Part shown: in pieces, positions 17,218-26,481 of the stretch | Position numbering within the stretch: position 1 is the first letter of the stretch | Layout: each line of letters begins with the position of its first letter | Assembly: GCA_965200925.1 (NCBI GenBank) | Contig: OZ241738.1 | Location: forward strand, 2,666,001 to 2,730,000 | DNA length: 64,000 nucleotides | DNA from: WTGU01 sp965200925 | Lineage (GTDB): Bacteria > Pseudomonadota > Alphaproteobacteria > UBA828 | Direction of reading: 5' to 3' | Position numbers and translations under genes: made by a program | The notes under the pieces: model-generated | What the model saw: only the letters and a program-made list of their open reading frames with translations | What the model was told of the DNA's origin: nothing | Database searches by the model: none

Positions 17218-18321
17218 ATGTCGCGCTCCGTCGGTGGCGTCCTGCCCAGCCCGGCGATCGAAGTGCTGATCGGACGCCGCGGTGTCACTGCGGCGAGGCC
17301 GATCGCGCCCGATCAGATACAGCCCGCGAGTCTCGATCTCAGGCTCGGCTCCAAGGCCTACCGGGTGCGTGCGAGCTTCCTGCCCGGTGCATGTCCCGTC
17401 GACGACAGACTAGGGGGCGATCTCGTCACCCGGTTCAACATGCACGAGATCGACCTCACGAAAGGCGCGGTTCTCGAGCGCGGCTGTGTCTACGTCGTGC
17501 CGCTGATGGAGGGGCTCGCGCTCGACGAGGACATTTCGGCCTACGCCAACCCGAAGAGTTCAACCGGCCGGCTCGATGTCTTCACACGGTTGATCGTCGA
17601 CAGAGCGCGCAAGTTCGACCGGGTTCCGCGCGGCTACCGCGGTCCCCTCTACGCCGAGGTTTCGCCCCGCACCTTCAGCATCATGGTCCGCAGCGGCAGC
17701 CGGTTGAACCAACTCCGTTTCAAGCGGGGTGCAGCGCGCTCGAACGTGAGACGGGTGTATGGGAAGCACAGGCCGGTCGACGGCCCGCTCGGATGGGAGG
17801 ATTTGGTGGGTGGCCTGCCGGTCGCGGTCGATCTGAAGGGAGACGGCGGCCCCGTCGGCTGGAAGGCGCGGCGCCACGCCGGTCTGATCGACATCGACGC
17901 GGTGGACCATTACGACCCCGCGGCGTTCTGGGAGCCCGTCGAGAAGCCCCGGAGTGGCGGCGTCATCCTGAACCCTGGCGATTTCCACATTCTGGCGTCG
18001 AGGAAACCGGTGCGCATCCCGCCGGACCATGCGGCGGAGATGGTGGCCTACGACACGCTCGCCGGCGAGTTCCGCGCCCACTATGCCGGCTTCTTCGATC
18101 CGGGTTTCGGCCATGACGATGCTGGCGGCGAGGGGACGCGCGCCGTCTTCGAGGTGCGTTCCCACGACGTGCCCTTCGTGATCGAGGATGGCCAGATCAT
18201 GGGGCGTCTCCTCTTCGAGCGTCTGACCGAGCGCCCGCCGCGCCTCTACGGGCGGGAGAGCGGCTCCTCCTACCAGCGCCAGGGGTTGGCCTTGGCCAAG
18301 CAGTTCGTCCGGCAGGTATGA
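17218..18321 (+). CDS. 2'-deoxycytidine 5'-triphosphate deaminase, long tandem type
   Basis: 367 residues, about twice the length of classical Dcd. The N-terminal half carries IQPASLDLRLGSKAYRVR and NPKSSTGRLDVFTRLIVD, which match the Dcd/dUTPase nucleotide-binding motifs; the C-terminal half repeats the fold (GVILNPGDFHILASRKPVRIPP, then EFRAHYAGFFDPGFG). This double-domain form is standard in alphaproteobacteria and supplies dUTP for thymidylate synthesis. It starts 41 bases after hemJ, possibly within the same transcript. Confidence 0.9.
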   Translation: MSRSVGGVLPSPAIEVLIGRRGVTAARPIAPDQIQPASLDLRLGSKAYRVRASFLPGACPVDDRLGGDLVTRFNMHEIDLTKGAVLERGCVYVVPLMEGLALDEDISAYANPKSSTGRLDVFTRLIVDRARKFDRVPRGYRGPLYAEVSPRTFSIMVRSGSRLNQLRFKRGAARSNVRRVYGKHRPVDGPLGWEDLVGGLPVAVDLKGDGGPVGWKARRHAGLIDIDAVDHYDPAAFWEPVEKPRSGGVILNPGDFHILASRKPVRIPPDHAAEMVAYDTLAGEFRAHYAGFFDPGFGHDDAGGEGTRAVFEVRSHDVPFVIEDGQIMGRLLFERLTERPPRLYGRESGSSYQRQGLALAKQFVRQV

Positions 18322-18469
18322 CGGCGGTGCGGGATCGCGCGCGTGTGTTTGGCGCCTATTGCGGGGCGCAGGTATTGCCGCGTCGCCAACCACAGCTATC
18401 TCGACAACCCGACCTTCCGGGGTGTATGTGCGGCTGGGCCTGCATGGCAATGCGAAGCGGGAGGGGAGC

Positions 18470-18862
18470 ATGACGGTGGAATACGAGGACGCCTCGGCGG
18501 AGGTGCGCGCGGTTTACGACGACATCATTGAGACCCGCGGCGTCGACCGGGTCAACAACTTCTGGAAGGTGCTGGCCACCCACCCGCCGACGCTCCGGCG
18601 AACCTGGGAGAGCGTCAAGGAAACGATGGCACCCGGTGCCCTCGACCCGCTCGTCAAGGAGATGATCTACGTCGCAGTGAGCGCCACCAACAGTTGCGAA
18701 TACTGCGTCCGCTCGCACACGGCAGCGGCGCGGCGGTTGGGCATGAGCACGGCCATGCAAGGGGAGCTCATGGCCGTCGTCGGCATGGCGAACGAGACCA
18801 ACGCCCTCGCCGCTGGCTACACGGTCGCCATCGATGCCGCCTTCACGGACGGGGCTCTGTAG
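18470..18862 (+). CDS. carboxymuconolactone decarboxylase / AhpD-like protein
   Basis: 130 residues. The helical CMD fold carries the motif ATNSCEYCVRSHTAAARR at about 72-89, where the C-x2-C pair and the histidine three residues later are the AhpD-type redox and proton-relay residues. Such proteins act as small peroxidase-like or disulfide-exchange enzymes; the physiological partner is unknown. The ATG at 18470 follows GAGGGGAGC. Located alone between the deaminase and rho. Confidence 0.88.
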   Translation: MTVEYEDASAEVRAVYDDIIETRGVDRVNNFWKVLATHPPTLRRTWESVKETMAPGALDPLVKEMIYVAVSATNSCEYCVRSHTAAARRLGMSTAMQGELMAVVGMANETNALAAGYTVAIDAAFTDGAL

Positions 18863-19070
18863 GCGCCCGTCCCGGAACGCGCCGCCGCCGGGCTGAAAAT
18901 CTTCGTTTGACTCCGACCGTCTCGCCGGATAGCCTGCCGGTTTGAGAGGCGCCGATCATACCGCCTGCCGTTCGGCGATATCGCCCGCCGCCCCCGGCCG
19001 GGTCCGTCCCATCGACGTTCCCCTGACGCGCCGCCGTTCCGTCCCCGTCGCCCCAAACGCGGTTTCCGCC

Positions 19071-20327
19071 ATGCATTTGCGAGAACTGAAGGCCCAGACA
19101 GCCGCCCAACTGGTCGGCTACGCCGAGGAACTCGAAATCGAGAACGCGAACTCGATGCGCCGCCAGGACCTCATGTTCGCGATTCTCCGGCAGCTGGCCG
19201 AGAACGACCAAGCTATCTTCGGCTCCGGCGTGCTCCAAACCCTGCAGGACGGCTTCGGTTTCCTGCGCTCACCCGAGGCGAACTACCTGCCCGGGCCGGA
19301 CGACATCTACGTGAGCCCCAGCCAGATCCGCCGCTTCGGCCTCAGGACTGGAGACACGCTGGAGGGCCAGATCCGCGCGCCGCGCGACGGCGAGCGCTAC
19401 TTCGCCGTGCTCAAGCTCAATACCGTCAACTTCGACCCGCCGGAAGACAACCGGCACAAGGTCAATTTCGACAATCTGACGCCGCTATACCCGGAGCAGC
19501 GCTTCAACATGGAGATCTCCGGCCCCGGCGTGAAGGACGCCACCAGCCGCATCCTCGACATCGTGGCCCCGCTCGGCAAGGGGCAGCGGGCGCTGATCGT
19601 CGCGCCGCCCCGCACCGGCAAGACGATGATGCTCCAGAACATCGCCCACTCGATCGAGGAGAACCACCCGGAAGCCTACGTGATCGTGTTGCTGGTGGAC
19701 GAGCGGCCGGAAGAGGTCACCGACATGGATCGTTCGGTGAAGGGCGAAGTGGTGAGTTCCACCTTCGACGAGCCGGCCTCGCGCCACGTCCAGGTCGCCG
19801 AGATGGTGATCGAGAAGGCGAAGCGGCTGGTGGAGCACAAGCGCGACGTGGTGATCCTGCTCGATTCGGTCACCCGCCTCGCCCGCGCTTACAACACCGT
19901 CGTTCCCTCCTCCGGCAAGGTGCTGACCGGCGGCGTGGATGCCAATGCGCTCCAACGCCCGAAGCGTTTCTTCGGCGCCGCCCGCAACATCGAGAACGGT
20001 GGCTCCCTCACCATCATCGCCACCGCTCTGATCGACACCGGCTCGCGCATGGACGAGGTGATCTTCGAGGAGTTCAAAGGCACCGGCAATTCGGAGATCA
20101 TCCTCGACCGCAAGCTGGCCGACAAACGGACTTGGCCGAGCATGGACATCGCCCGCTCCGGCACCCGCAAGGAGGAGCTCCTGGTCGACAGGCCGACCCT
20201 GGCGAAGATGTGGGTCCTGCGCCGCATCCTCTCGCCCATGGGAACGGTGGACGCCGTGGAATTCCTGCTCGACAAGCTCAAGGCGACGAAGAGCAACGGC
20301 GACTTCTTCGACTCCATGAACACATAG
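19071..20327 (+). CDS. rho: transcription termination factor Rho
   Basis: 418 residues, full length. Hexameric RNA-dependent ATPase that ends transcription of untranslated RNA. MHLRELKAQTAAQLVGYAEEL is the N-terminal helical domain (RNP-type RNA binding follows at LQDGFGFLRS), Walker A is PPRTGKTMML, Walker B is VVILLDSVTRLARAYN, and the secondary RNA-binding loops follow. The first in-frame ATG gives a longer frame from 18942, but the conserved protein starts at 19071. The 208-base leader is long, which is common for rho because the gene is autoregulated by its own termination; no specific element was identified. Confidence 0.97.
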   Translation: MHLRELKAQTAAQLVGYAEELEIENANSMRRQDLMFAILRQLAENDQAIFGSGVLQTLQDGFGFLRSPEANYLPGPDDIYVSPSQIRRFGLRTGDTLEGQIRAPRDGERYFAVLKLNTVNFDPPEDNRHKVNFDNLTPLYPEQRFNMEISGPGVKDATSRILDIVAPLGKGQRALIVAPPRTGKTMMLQNIAHSIEENHPEAYVIVLLVDERPEEVTDMDRSVKGEVVSSTFDEPASRHVQVAEMVIEKAKRLVEHKRDVVILLDSVTRLARAYNTVVPSSGKVLTGGVDANALQRPKRFFGAARNIENGGSLTIIATALIDTGSRMDEVIFEEFKGTGNSEIILDRKLADKRTWPSMDIARSGTRKEELLVDRPTLAKMWVLRRILSPMGTVDAVEFLLDKLKATKSNGDFFDSMNT

Positions 20328-20360
20328 AGAACTTTTTGGCGAGGCCGGAGGGCGCCGGTA

Positions 20361-21272
20361 TCAAGCGAGCATGTGCCGCCGCAGCCGACCGATAAGTGCC
20401 TCGAGTTGCTCCGGTGCCCGATAGGCGATCACGAGTCGCCCGCCGCCGTCGCCACGCTCGTCGATCGCCACCTTGAGGCCGAGGTCGCGGCCGAGTTCCG
20501 CCTCCAGGCTCGCGGTGTTGGGGTCCTTGCGGCGCCGTGCTCGCTGGCCGCCGCCTTCGGCGCGGCGGACGAGGGCCTCGGTCTGGCGCACGGTGAGGCG
20601 ACGGCGTACCGCTTCCTCCGCGAGCGACCCCGCCCGCACCGAGGGCAGCAGCGCGCGGGCGTGGCCGGCGCTGAGCGCACCGTCCGCGACCAACTCCTTC
20701 ACCCGCTCGGGCAGGGCGAGGAGGCGTACCGTGTTGGCGACGTGACTGCGGGACTTGCCCAGTGCCCGGGCGATGTCCTCCTGCCGGTGGTCGAACTCGT
20801 CGATTAGCCGACGATAGGCCGCGGCCTCCTCGAGCGGGTCCAGGTCGCTGCGCTGGAGATTCTCGACCAGGGCGACCTCCAGGCTTTCCGGGTCGGAAAG
20901 GCGGCGGACCAGTGCCGGTACCTCGTGCAGGCCGGCCTGCTGTGCGGCCCGCCAGCGCCGCTCTCCGGCGACGATCTGGTAGCGCTCTTGGCCCATGGGC
21001 CGCACCACGAGGGGTTGCACCACGCCCCTTTCGCGGATCGAGTCGGCGAGGGATCGGATATCCTCGGCATCGAAACGCCGCCGCGGCTGGCAAGGGTGCG
21101 GCTCCAGTCGATCGAGAGGGAGCGTGCGCAGGGTGTCGCCCGCGCTGCCGCCCGGAACGTCCGTCGGAGCGCTCAAGGGGTCGCCGAGGACGGCAGGCGC
21201 CTCACCGAGCAAGGCGGCAAGGCCCTTGCCGAGGCCGCGCGCCCGCGGCGGGCCGTTCGGATCAAGCGTCAT
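20361..21272 (-). CDS. parB: chromosome partitioning protein ParB
   Basis: 303 residues. Binds parS and spreads as a CTP-dependent clamp. The N-terminal RGLGKGLAALLGE is the ParA-stimulating peptide. The CTP-binding motif IVAGERRWRAAQQAGL sits near residue 95-110, and the helix-turn-helix EDIARALGKSRSHVANTVRLL lies at about 155-175. The C-terminal 45 residues form the dimerisation domain. It overlaps the parA stop by 11 bases, so the two are one operon reading towards rho. Confidence 0.96.
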   Translation of the reverse strand: MTLDPNGPPRARGLGKGLAALLGEAPAVLGDPLSAPTDVPGGSAGDTLRTLPLDRLEPHPCQPRRRFDAEDIRSLADSIRERGVVQPLVVRPMGQERYQIVAGERRWRAAQQAGLHEVPALVRRLSDPESLEVALVENLQRSDLDPLEEAAAYRRLIDEFDHRQEDIARALGKSRSHVANTVRLLALPERVKELVADGALSAGHARALLPSVRAGSLAEEAVRRRLTVRQTEALVRRAEGGGQRARRRKDPNTASLEAELGRDLGLKVAIDERGDGGGRLVIAYRAPEQLEALIGRLRRHMLA

Positions 21273-22149
21273 GGGCGGGCTCCTTTCCGGTTTCCTCGCG
21301 CCGCAGCAGCTCGCCGGCGAGGTGGGCATAGGCCCGCGCGCCGGCGCAGTGCACGTCGTGTAGCAGCACCGGGACGCCGTGGGACGGTGCCTCGGCCACG
21401 CGGACGTTCCGCGGGATGATCGTGTCGTACACCGTGTCGCCCAGATGGGCGCGAACGTCGTCGCGAATCTGGATCGCGAGGTTGGTCCGCCCGTCATATT
21501 TTGTCAGGACGACACCTTGCACGCGGAGGGCGGGATTGAACGACGCGCGGACGCGGGCGACCGTGCCCAGGGTCCGGGTCAGCCCCTCGAGAGAGTAGAA
21601 GTCGTCACATTGCAGGGGCACCAGGACGGCGTCGGCCGCGACCAAGGCGTTGACCGTCAGCATCCCGAGGGCCGGCGGGCAATCGATCAGCACATAGTCC
21701 CCGCCGCACTCCGCTGCGCCTTCCTCGCCCGCCCCAGCGGCGAGGGCTGGCAACAGTGCCTCCCGCAGGCGGTGGCGAGGCTTCGCGCCCTGCGGCAGCT
21801 CGATCTCCGCCGCCGCCAGATCGGAGGTCGCCGGCAGGATGGAGAGGCCGGGGACGACCGTCTTCCGCGCCGCGCCGGCGAGTCCCGCGCCCTGGAGGAC
21901 GCCGTAGCAGCCCGGTGCCCGCGCCGCGGACGGGATACCGAGCCCGGTGCTGGCGTTGCCCTGCGGGTCCATGTCGATGACGAGGACGCCGCGGCCGGTG
22001 GCCGCAAGGGCGGTGCCCAGGTTGATCGCCGTTGTGGTCTTGCCGACCCCGCCTTTTTGGTTCGCCACCGCCAGCACGCGGGGTCGGCGCGCGGAGGCTG
22101 GGGCGCCGGAACCCGTGCGGGGGCTAGTTTTGCTGACGCCGCTCGACAT
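21262..22149 (-). CDS. parA: chromosome partitioning ATPase ParA
   Basis: 295 residues. Deviant Walker A KGGVGKTT at 32-39, DMDPQGNAS for switch I and VLIDCPPALGMLT for Walker B. ParA forms a nucleoid-bound gradient that moves ParB-parS complexes. The start is uncertain: MSSGVSK at 22149 overlaps the end of rsmG by 26 bases, and gives a family-typical N-terminus of about 25 residues before the P-loop; the frame stays open further upstream but with random composition. Confidence 0.95.
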   Translation of the reverse strand: MSSGVSKTSPRTGSGAPASARRPRVLAVANQKGGVGKTTTAINLGTALAATGRGVLVIDMDPQGNASTGLGIPSAARAPGCYGVLQGAGLAGAARKTVVPGLSILPATSDLAAAEIELPQGAKPRHRLREALLPALAAGAGEEGAAECGGDYVLIDCPPALGMLTVNALVAADAVLVPLQCDDFYSLEGLTRTLGTVARVRASFNPALRVQGVVLTKYDGRTNLAIQIRDDVRAHLGDTVYDTIIPRNVRVAEAPSHGVPVLLHDVHCAGARAYAHLAGELLRREETGKEPAHDA

Positions 22150-22753
22150 CGCTAATTCGCAATATCCGTGCTTCCGCGTCGGTGACGCTGGGGACGGACT
22201 GGAACGCGAAGATCCAGCACCGCCGTGCCGCTTCCAGCTCGGCCCGGTAGCGCCGTCCCTTCGGAAATATACAAGATGTTCGAGAATCGAGCAGAGGAAA
22301 AACAAGCTCTAGTAGATCGATCAACGGCGCGCAGGCCCGTGCCACGACCGCGCTTGCCGGTGCCAGACGTTCTTGCACCGCCGGTGCCTCGATCCGGCCC
22401 TCAATCACGGAAACGGCAGTTCCTGTGGCATCGGCCACCTCGGCGAGGAAGTCGCAGCGTCTGGCGTTGGCCTCGACCAGGGAAACCCGGCGCCGGCGGT
22501 CGAGGATTGCCAGCACCATGCCGGGGAATCCGGCGCCGCTGCCGACGTCGACGATATGGCCTTCCGGGTCGGCGGCCAGCAGGGGGACGAGCTGCGCCGA
22601 ATCCAGGAAATGGCGGGTCCAGAGGGCGGCGAGCGAGGTCTCGGAGATCAAGTTCACACGCCGCTGCCAGCGGCGGAGGAGCGCTTCGTAGATATCGAGC
22701 CGTTCGCGTGTTTCACGTGAAACATCTCGCCAGAATGCTTCTCCCGTCTCCAT
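22124..22753 (-). CDS. rsmG: 16S rRNA (guanine(527)-N7)-methyltransferase RsmG (GidB)
   Basis: 209 residues. Methylates G527 of 16S rRNA. SAM-binding motif VDVGSGAGFPGMVLAI at about 69-84, followed by VSLVEANARRCDFLAEV. The N-terminal WRDVSRETRERL is the peptide encoded across a parS site, an arrangement widespread in bacteria. Gene order mnmG-rsmG-parA-parB is the ancestral one. It starts six bases after mnmG ends. Confidence 0.96.
   Translation of the reverse strand: METGEAFWRDVSRETRERLDIYEALLRRWQRRVNLISETSLAALWTRHFLDSAQLVPLLAADPEGHIVDVGSGAGFPGMVLAILDRRRRVSLVEANARRCDFLAEVADATGTAVSVIEGRIEAPAVQERLAPASAVVARACAPLIDLLELVFPLLDSRTSCIFPKGRRYRAELEAARRCWIFAFQSVPSVTDAEARILRISDVERRQQN
22709..22724. 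other. parS: parS centromere site 1
   Basis: Perfect 16-base palindrome TGTTTCACGTGAAACA, the universal chromosomal parS sequence, inside the first codons of rsmG. It is about 1.4 kb from the parB start and about 8 kb from the oriC candidate. Confidence 0.97.
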
Positions 22754-22759
22754 CTCGCC

Positions 22760-24646
22760 TTACCGCTGCACCGCCTCCACCTCGCCGTTGCGGACATGTG
22801 CGAGTAGCGCCGTCAAGGCCGCCGGCGTGACCCCCGGCAGGCGCCCCGCCGCTCCCAGTGTCGCCGGCCGTGCCGCCGCGAGCCGCTGCCGCATCTCGTG
22901 CGACAAGCCGCCGACCGCTTCGAACCGCAGGTCCGCCGGCAGGCACAGCGCCTCGTCCCGCCGGAACGCCGCGATGTCCGCGTCCTGCCGCGCTATATAG
23001 CTGCGGTAATGGGCGTCGATCTCCAAGGCGCGCGCGACATCCGCCTCGACCGTGGCAAGTGCCGGCCATAGTGCCGCCAGCGCCCGCAGGTCGATACCGG
23101 GGTGGCCGAGCAGCTCCCCGGCCGTCCGGCGGTGCCCGTCCCGGTTGGCCGGCAGCCCCCGGCGCCGCAGCGTCTCGGGACCGGCGCTGAGCGACTCGAC
23201 CAGCCGTCGCGCCCGTCCGAGCGCGTCGTCCTTGGCAGCGAAGCACCGCGCCCGCCGGCTGCCGACGACGCCGGCCTCGACGCCGCGCCCGGTGAGGCGC
23301 CGGTCGGCGTTGTCTGGCCGCAGTCGCAGCCGGTATTCGGCCCGCGACGAGAACATCCGGTAGGGCTCGCTCACCCCCTGGGTGACCAGATCGTCGATCA
23401 GCACGCCGATATAGGCGTCCGCCCGATCGAGTGTGAAGGGGCCGCCCCCAGCTGCCGCCAGCGCGGCGTTGATCCCCGCCACGATTCCCTGCGCCGCGGC
23501 CTCTTCGTAGCCGGTCGTACCGTTGATCTGTCCGGCCAAGTGCAGACCGGCGACGCGCATGGCCTCCAGCGCCGTGTTAAGCTCGCGCGGGTCCACGTGG
23601 TCGTATTCGATCGCGTAGCCGGGCCGCAGGATGGCCGCCCGTTCCAGCCCTGGAATAGTCGCCACCAGCGCCCTCTGGACGTCTTCCGGCAGCGCCGTCG
23701 AAATGCCGTTGGGATAGACAGTGTGGTCGTCGAGGCCCTCCGGCTCCAGGAAGATCCGGTGGGATGGGCGATCGGCGAAGCGCACCACTTTGTCCTCGAT
23801 AGAGGGGCAGTAGCGCGGGCCGGGGCTCGCGATCGCTCCCGAGTACATCGGCGAGCGGGTCAGGTTACGCCGGATCAGCGCATGGCCCGCGTCGCCCGTC
23901 GCGGTGACGCGGCAGCGGACCTGCGACCGGTCGATGGAAGCGGTCAGGAAGGAGAACGGCTCGGGGGGTCGATCACCCTCCTGCGCGTCGAGACTCGCCC
24001 AGTCGATGGTGCGCCCGTCGAGCCTGGGGGGTGTGCCGGTCTTCAGCCGGCCGAGCCTGAAGCCGAGCCGCTCCAGAGTGCGGGCGAGACCGGTCACTGG
24101 CGCGTCGCCCAGACGCCCCGCCGGGAATTGCGTCTCGCCGATATGGATCAGACCGCGCAGGAAGGTGCCGGTCGTGAGCACGACGCGGGGTGCCGCGAGC
24201 ACCGTTCCGTCCGCCAGCACCACGCCTCGGACACACGGTCGCACGCTGCGACCGGGCCGCAACGCCAGATCCTCGACCGTGCCCTCGCGGATTTTCAGGT
24301 TGGTCTGACTGGCAAGCGCCGTCTGCATAGCCTCTCTGTAGAGTGCGCGGTCCTGCTGCGCCCTGGGGCCGTGCACTGCCGGCCCCTTGCTGCGGTTCAG
24401 AACCCGGAATTGGATCCCCGCCGCGTCGGCGACCCGGCCCATCAGCCCGTCGAGCGCGTCCACCTCGCGCACCAGGGTGCCCTTGGCGAGGCCCCCGATC
24501 GCCGGGTTGCAGGACATCGCGCCGATCGTCGCGCGCTTCTGGGTGAGCAGCAGGGTTCGGGCGCCGACACGCGCCGCCGCCGCTGCCGCCTCGCAGCCTG
24601 CGTGGCCGCCACCGATCACGATCACGTCGAAACGCGCGCGCTCCAT
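22760..24646 (-). CDS. mnmG: tRNA uridine-5-carboxymethylaminomethyl modification enzyme MnmG (GidA)
   Basis: 628 residues. FAD-binding IVIGGGHAGCEAAAAAAR at 10-28, the family signatures MSCNPAIGGLAKGTLVREVDAL and GLHLAGQINGTTGYEEAAAQG, and the C-terminal helical domain that binds MnmE and tRNA. With MnmE it installs cmnm5 at U34 of several tRNAs. The ATG at 24646 follows a strong GGAGGAGG site, whereas a start 18 bases upstream lacks one. Downstream are rsmG and parAB on the same strand. Confidence 0.97.
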   Translation of the reverse strand: MERARFDVIVIGGGHAGCEAAAAAARVGARTLLLTQKRATIGAMSCNPAIGGLAKGTLVREVDALDGLMGRVADAAGIQFRVLNRSKGPAVHGPRAQQDRALYREAMQTALASQTNLKIREGTVEDLALRPGRSVRPCVRGVVLADGTVLAAPRVVLTTGTFLRGLIHIGETQFPAGRLGDAPVTGLARTLERLGFRLGRLKTGTPPRLDGRTIDWASLDAQEGDRPPEPFSFLTASIDRSQVRCRVTATGDAGHALIRRNLTRSPMYSGAIASPGPRYCPSIEDKVVRFADRPSHRIFLEPEGLDDHTVYPNGISTALPEDVQRALVATIPGLERAAILRPGYAIEYDHVDPRELNTALEAMRVAGLHLAGQINGTTGYEEAAAQGIVAGINAALAAAGGGPFTLDRADAYIGVLIDDLVTQGVSEPYRMFSSRAEYRLRLRPDNADRRLTGRGVEAGVVGSRRARCFAAKDDALGRARRLVESLSAGPETLRRRGLPANRDGHRRTAGELLGHPGIDLRALAALWPALATVEADVARALEIDAHYRSYIARQDADIAAFRRDEALCLPADLRFEAVGGLSHEMRQRLAAARPATLGAAGRLPGVTPAALTALLAHVRNGEVEAVQR

Positions 24647-24720
24647 GGCCTCCTCCCGCCCCACGCGGCTTCCCTATAGGCCGCCCCGCTCGGCGCGTAA
24701 AGGGATGCCGTCCGCCGTGG

Positions 24721-24736
24721 TGTTTCACGTGAAACA
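24721..24736. other. parS: parS centromere site 2
   Basis: Second perfect TGTTTCACGTGAAACA palindrome, in the short gap between mnmE and mnmG. Two intact sites about 2 kb apart, next to parAB, define the centromere-like region of the chromosome. Confidence 0.97.
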
Positions 24737-24778
24737 TGCGCAACTCGGGGCCTGCGAAGCGCTCCTCCGCCGGCCGGC

Positions 24779-26143
24779 CTATTTCCCGATGCAGAAATCC
24801 CGGAACACGACGTCGAGCATGTCCTCCACGTCGACGCGCCCGGTGATTCGCCCAAGCGCCGCGGCCGCCAGCCGTAGTTCCTCGGCCAAGCGCTCGTCGG
24901 CCGGCCCCGCCCGCGCCCGCGCGAGCGCTGCGCGGCAGTCGGCGAGCGCCTGCCGGTGGCGCGCGCGGGTGAGCGCTGGTTCCGCGGCGAGTGGGTAACG
25001 GCGTTCGATCGCCCCCGCGAGGGAGGCGGCCAGGGCGTCGATTCCGACACCCGTCCGGCAGGAGGTGGGAAGCACCCTATGACCCTCGACGGTTTCCGGC
25101 GGTGCCCCAGGCAACAGGTCGATCTTGTTCAGGATGAGGAGCGACGCTTCGCCGACGAGAGCCAGGCTTTGCCGATCCGCCGCCGGCCCGCGTGCGCCGT
25201 CCATGACGATCAACGCCAAGTCGGCGCTCTCGGCCCGTGCCAGGGCGCGCCGCACCCCCTCGCCTTCGACCTCGTCGGCGCTCTCCCGCAAGCCGGCGGT
25301 GTCAGCGATCGTGACCGGCCATCCCGCGATGTCCATCTGGACTTCGATTACGTCCCGTGTGGTGCCGGCGTGGGCCGAGACGATGGCGGCGTCCCGCCCG
25401 GCGAGGCGGTTGAGGAGGCTCGACTTGCCGGTGTTGGGGGCGCCCAGGATGGCTACCGAGAATCCGGCGCGCAGGCGCTCACCGCGGCGGTCATCGTCGA
25501 GATGCGCAGCGATTTCGGTTTCCAGTGCGGCGAGGCGCGGACTGACCGCCACCGCCGCGTCGGCAGGGAGGTCCTGGTCCGAAAAGTCGAGGGTGGCCTC
25601 GACATGGGCCATCGCTTCCAGAAGGCCGCTGCGCCAACCCTCGTAAAGGGTATGGAGCCCGCCCTCCATCTGGCGCAGCGCTTGGCGGCGCTGCGCCTCG
25701 GTCTCGGCGGCGATCAGGTCGGCGATTCCCTCCGCTTCCGTCAAGTCGAGTCGCCCGGCAGTGAAGGCGCGCTGCGTGAACTCGCCGGGATCGGCTGGGC
25801 GCAACCCCGGCAGTGCCGCCAGCGCGTCGGCGAGCGCGGCGACCACCGCCGGACCGCCGTGGACGTGGAACTCCACAACGTCCTCGCCCGTGGCACTCTC
25901 GGGGGCGGGGAACCAGAGGGCGAGGCCCCGGTCGATGGGCTCTCCCGAGCCCGGTTTTCGGAAACACCGGAGCGCGGCCCCGCGCGGCCCCGGTGGGGGA
26001 GCGCCGCCGATTCGCGCCAAGACGTCGCCCGCCGCAGGCCCCGAGACCCGGACGATGGCGATGGCGGCGCGGCCGGCGCCACTGGAGAGCGCGAAGATCG
26101 TGTCGCCGGCCTCCGCGCCGGCGCGCCAGGGCGAGGCGTTCAG
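24779..26143 (-). CDS. mnmE: tRNA modification GTPase MnmE (TrmE)
   Basis: About 454 residues. N-terminal tetrahydrofolate-binding domain (TIFALSSGAGRAAIAIVRVSG), then a central G domain with GAPNTGKSSLLNRL (P-loop), DTAGLRE and NKID, and the C-terminal FCIGK motif with the catalytic cysteine. Partner of MnmG. No ATG, GTG or TTG occurs in frame near the conserved N-terminus; the closest candidate is a CTG at 26143 that overlaps the ferredoxin stop as CTGA, which I use provisionally. Earlier starts would run through most of the upstream ferredoxin gene. Confidence 0.92.
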   Translation of the reverse strand: MNASPWRAGAEAGDTIFALSSGAGRAAIAIVRVSGPAAGDVLARIGGAPPPGPRGAALRCFRKPGSGEPIDRGLALWFPAPESATGEDVVEFHVHGGPAVVAALADALAALPGLRPADPGEFTQRAFTAGRLDLTEAEGIADLIAAETEAQRRQALRQMEGGLHTLYEGWRSGLLEAMAHVEATLDFSDQDLPADAAVAVSPRLAALETEIAAHLDDDRRGERLRAGFSVAILGAPNTGKSSLLNRLAGRDAAIVSAHAGTTRDVIEVQMDIAGWPVTIADTAGLRESADEVEGEGVRRALARAESADLALIVMDGARGPAADRQSLALVGEASLLILNKIDLLPGAPPETVEGHRVLPTSCRTGVGIDALAASLAGAIERRYPLAAEPALTRARHRQALADCRAALARARAGPADERLAEELRLAAAALGRITGRVDVEDMLDVVFRDFCIGK

Positions 26144-26481
26144 CGCGGGGCCACCGCGTCGTCGGGCCGCAACATCAGTCGGTCGACACGCCCGCCCTTC
26201 GCGAGGTGGGTTTCCACGATCTCGTCCACGTCCTCGGTCGTCCGCACGCTGTACCAGACGCCCTCCGGGTAGACCACCACGGTCGGCCCGCGCTCGCAGC
26301 GATTGAGGCATTGTGCGGCGTTGACGCGCACGCCGGGCAGGCCTTTGGCCCGCGCCTTCATGTGGGCGCGCAGTTTGATCGCCCCCTTGGTGCTGCAACA
26401 GCCGCGGGGATGGCCGCTGGCGCGCGTGTTGACGCAACAGAAGACATGGCGCCGATAGTAGAGCGGTGGGTCGGGGTTCAC
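26140..26481 (-). CDS. (2Fe-2S) ferredoxin domain protein
   Basis: 113 residues. Thioredoxin-like 2Fe-2S ferredoxin with ligand cysteines in HVFCCVNTRASGHPRGCC near the N-terminus and in NAAQCLNRCERGP near the middle, the C-x10-12-C ... C-x3-C pattern of the family. Probably an electron carrier; the partner is unknown. GTG start overlaps the upstream DUF6489 stop (GTGA) and its stop overlaps the proposed mnmE start, so all three are translationally coupled. Confidence 0.88.
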   Translation of the reverse strand: MNPDPPLYYRRHVFCCVNTRASGHPRGCCSTKGAIKLRAHMKARAKGLPGVRVNAAQCLNRCERGPTVVVYPEGVWYSVRTTEDVDEIVETHLAKGGRVDRLMLRPDDAVAPR

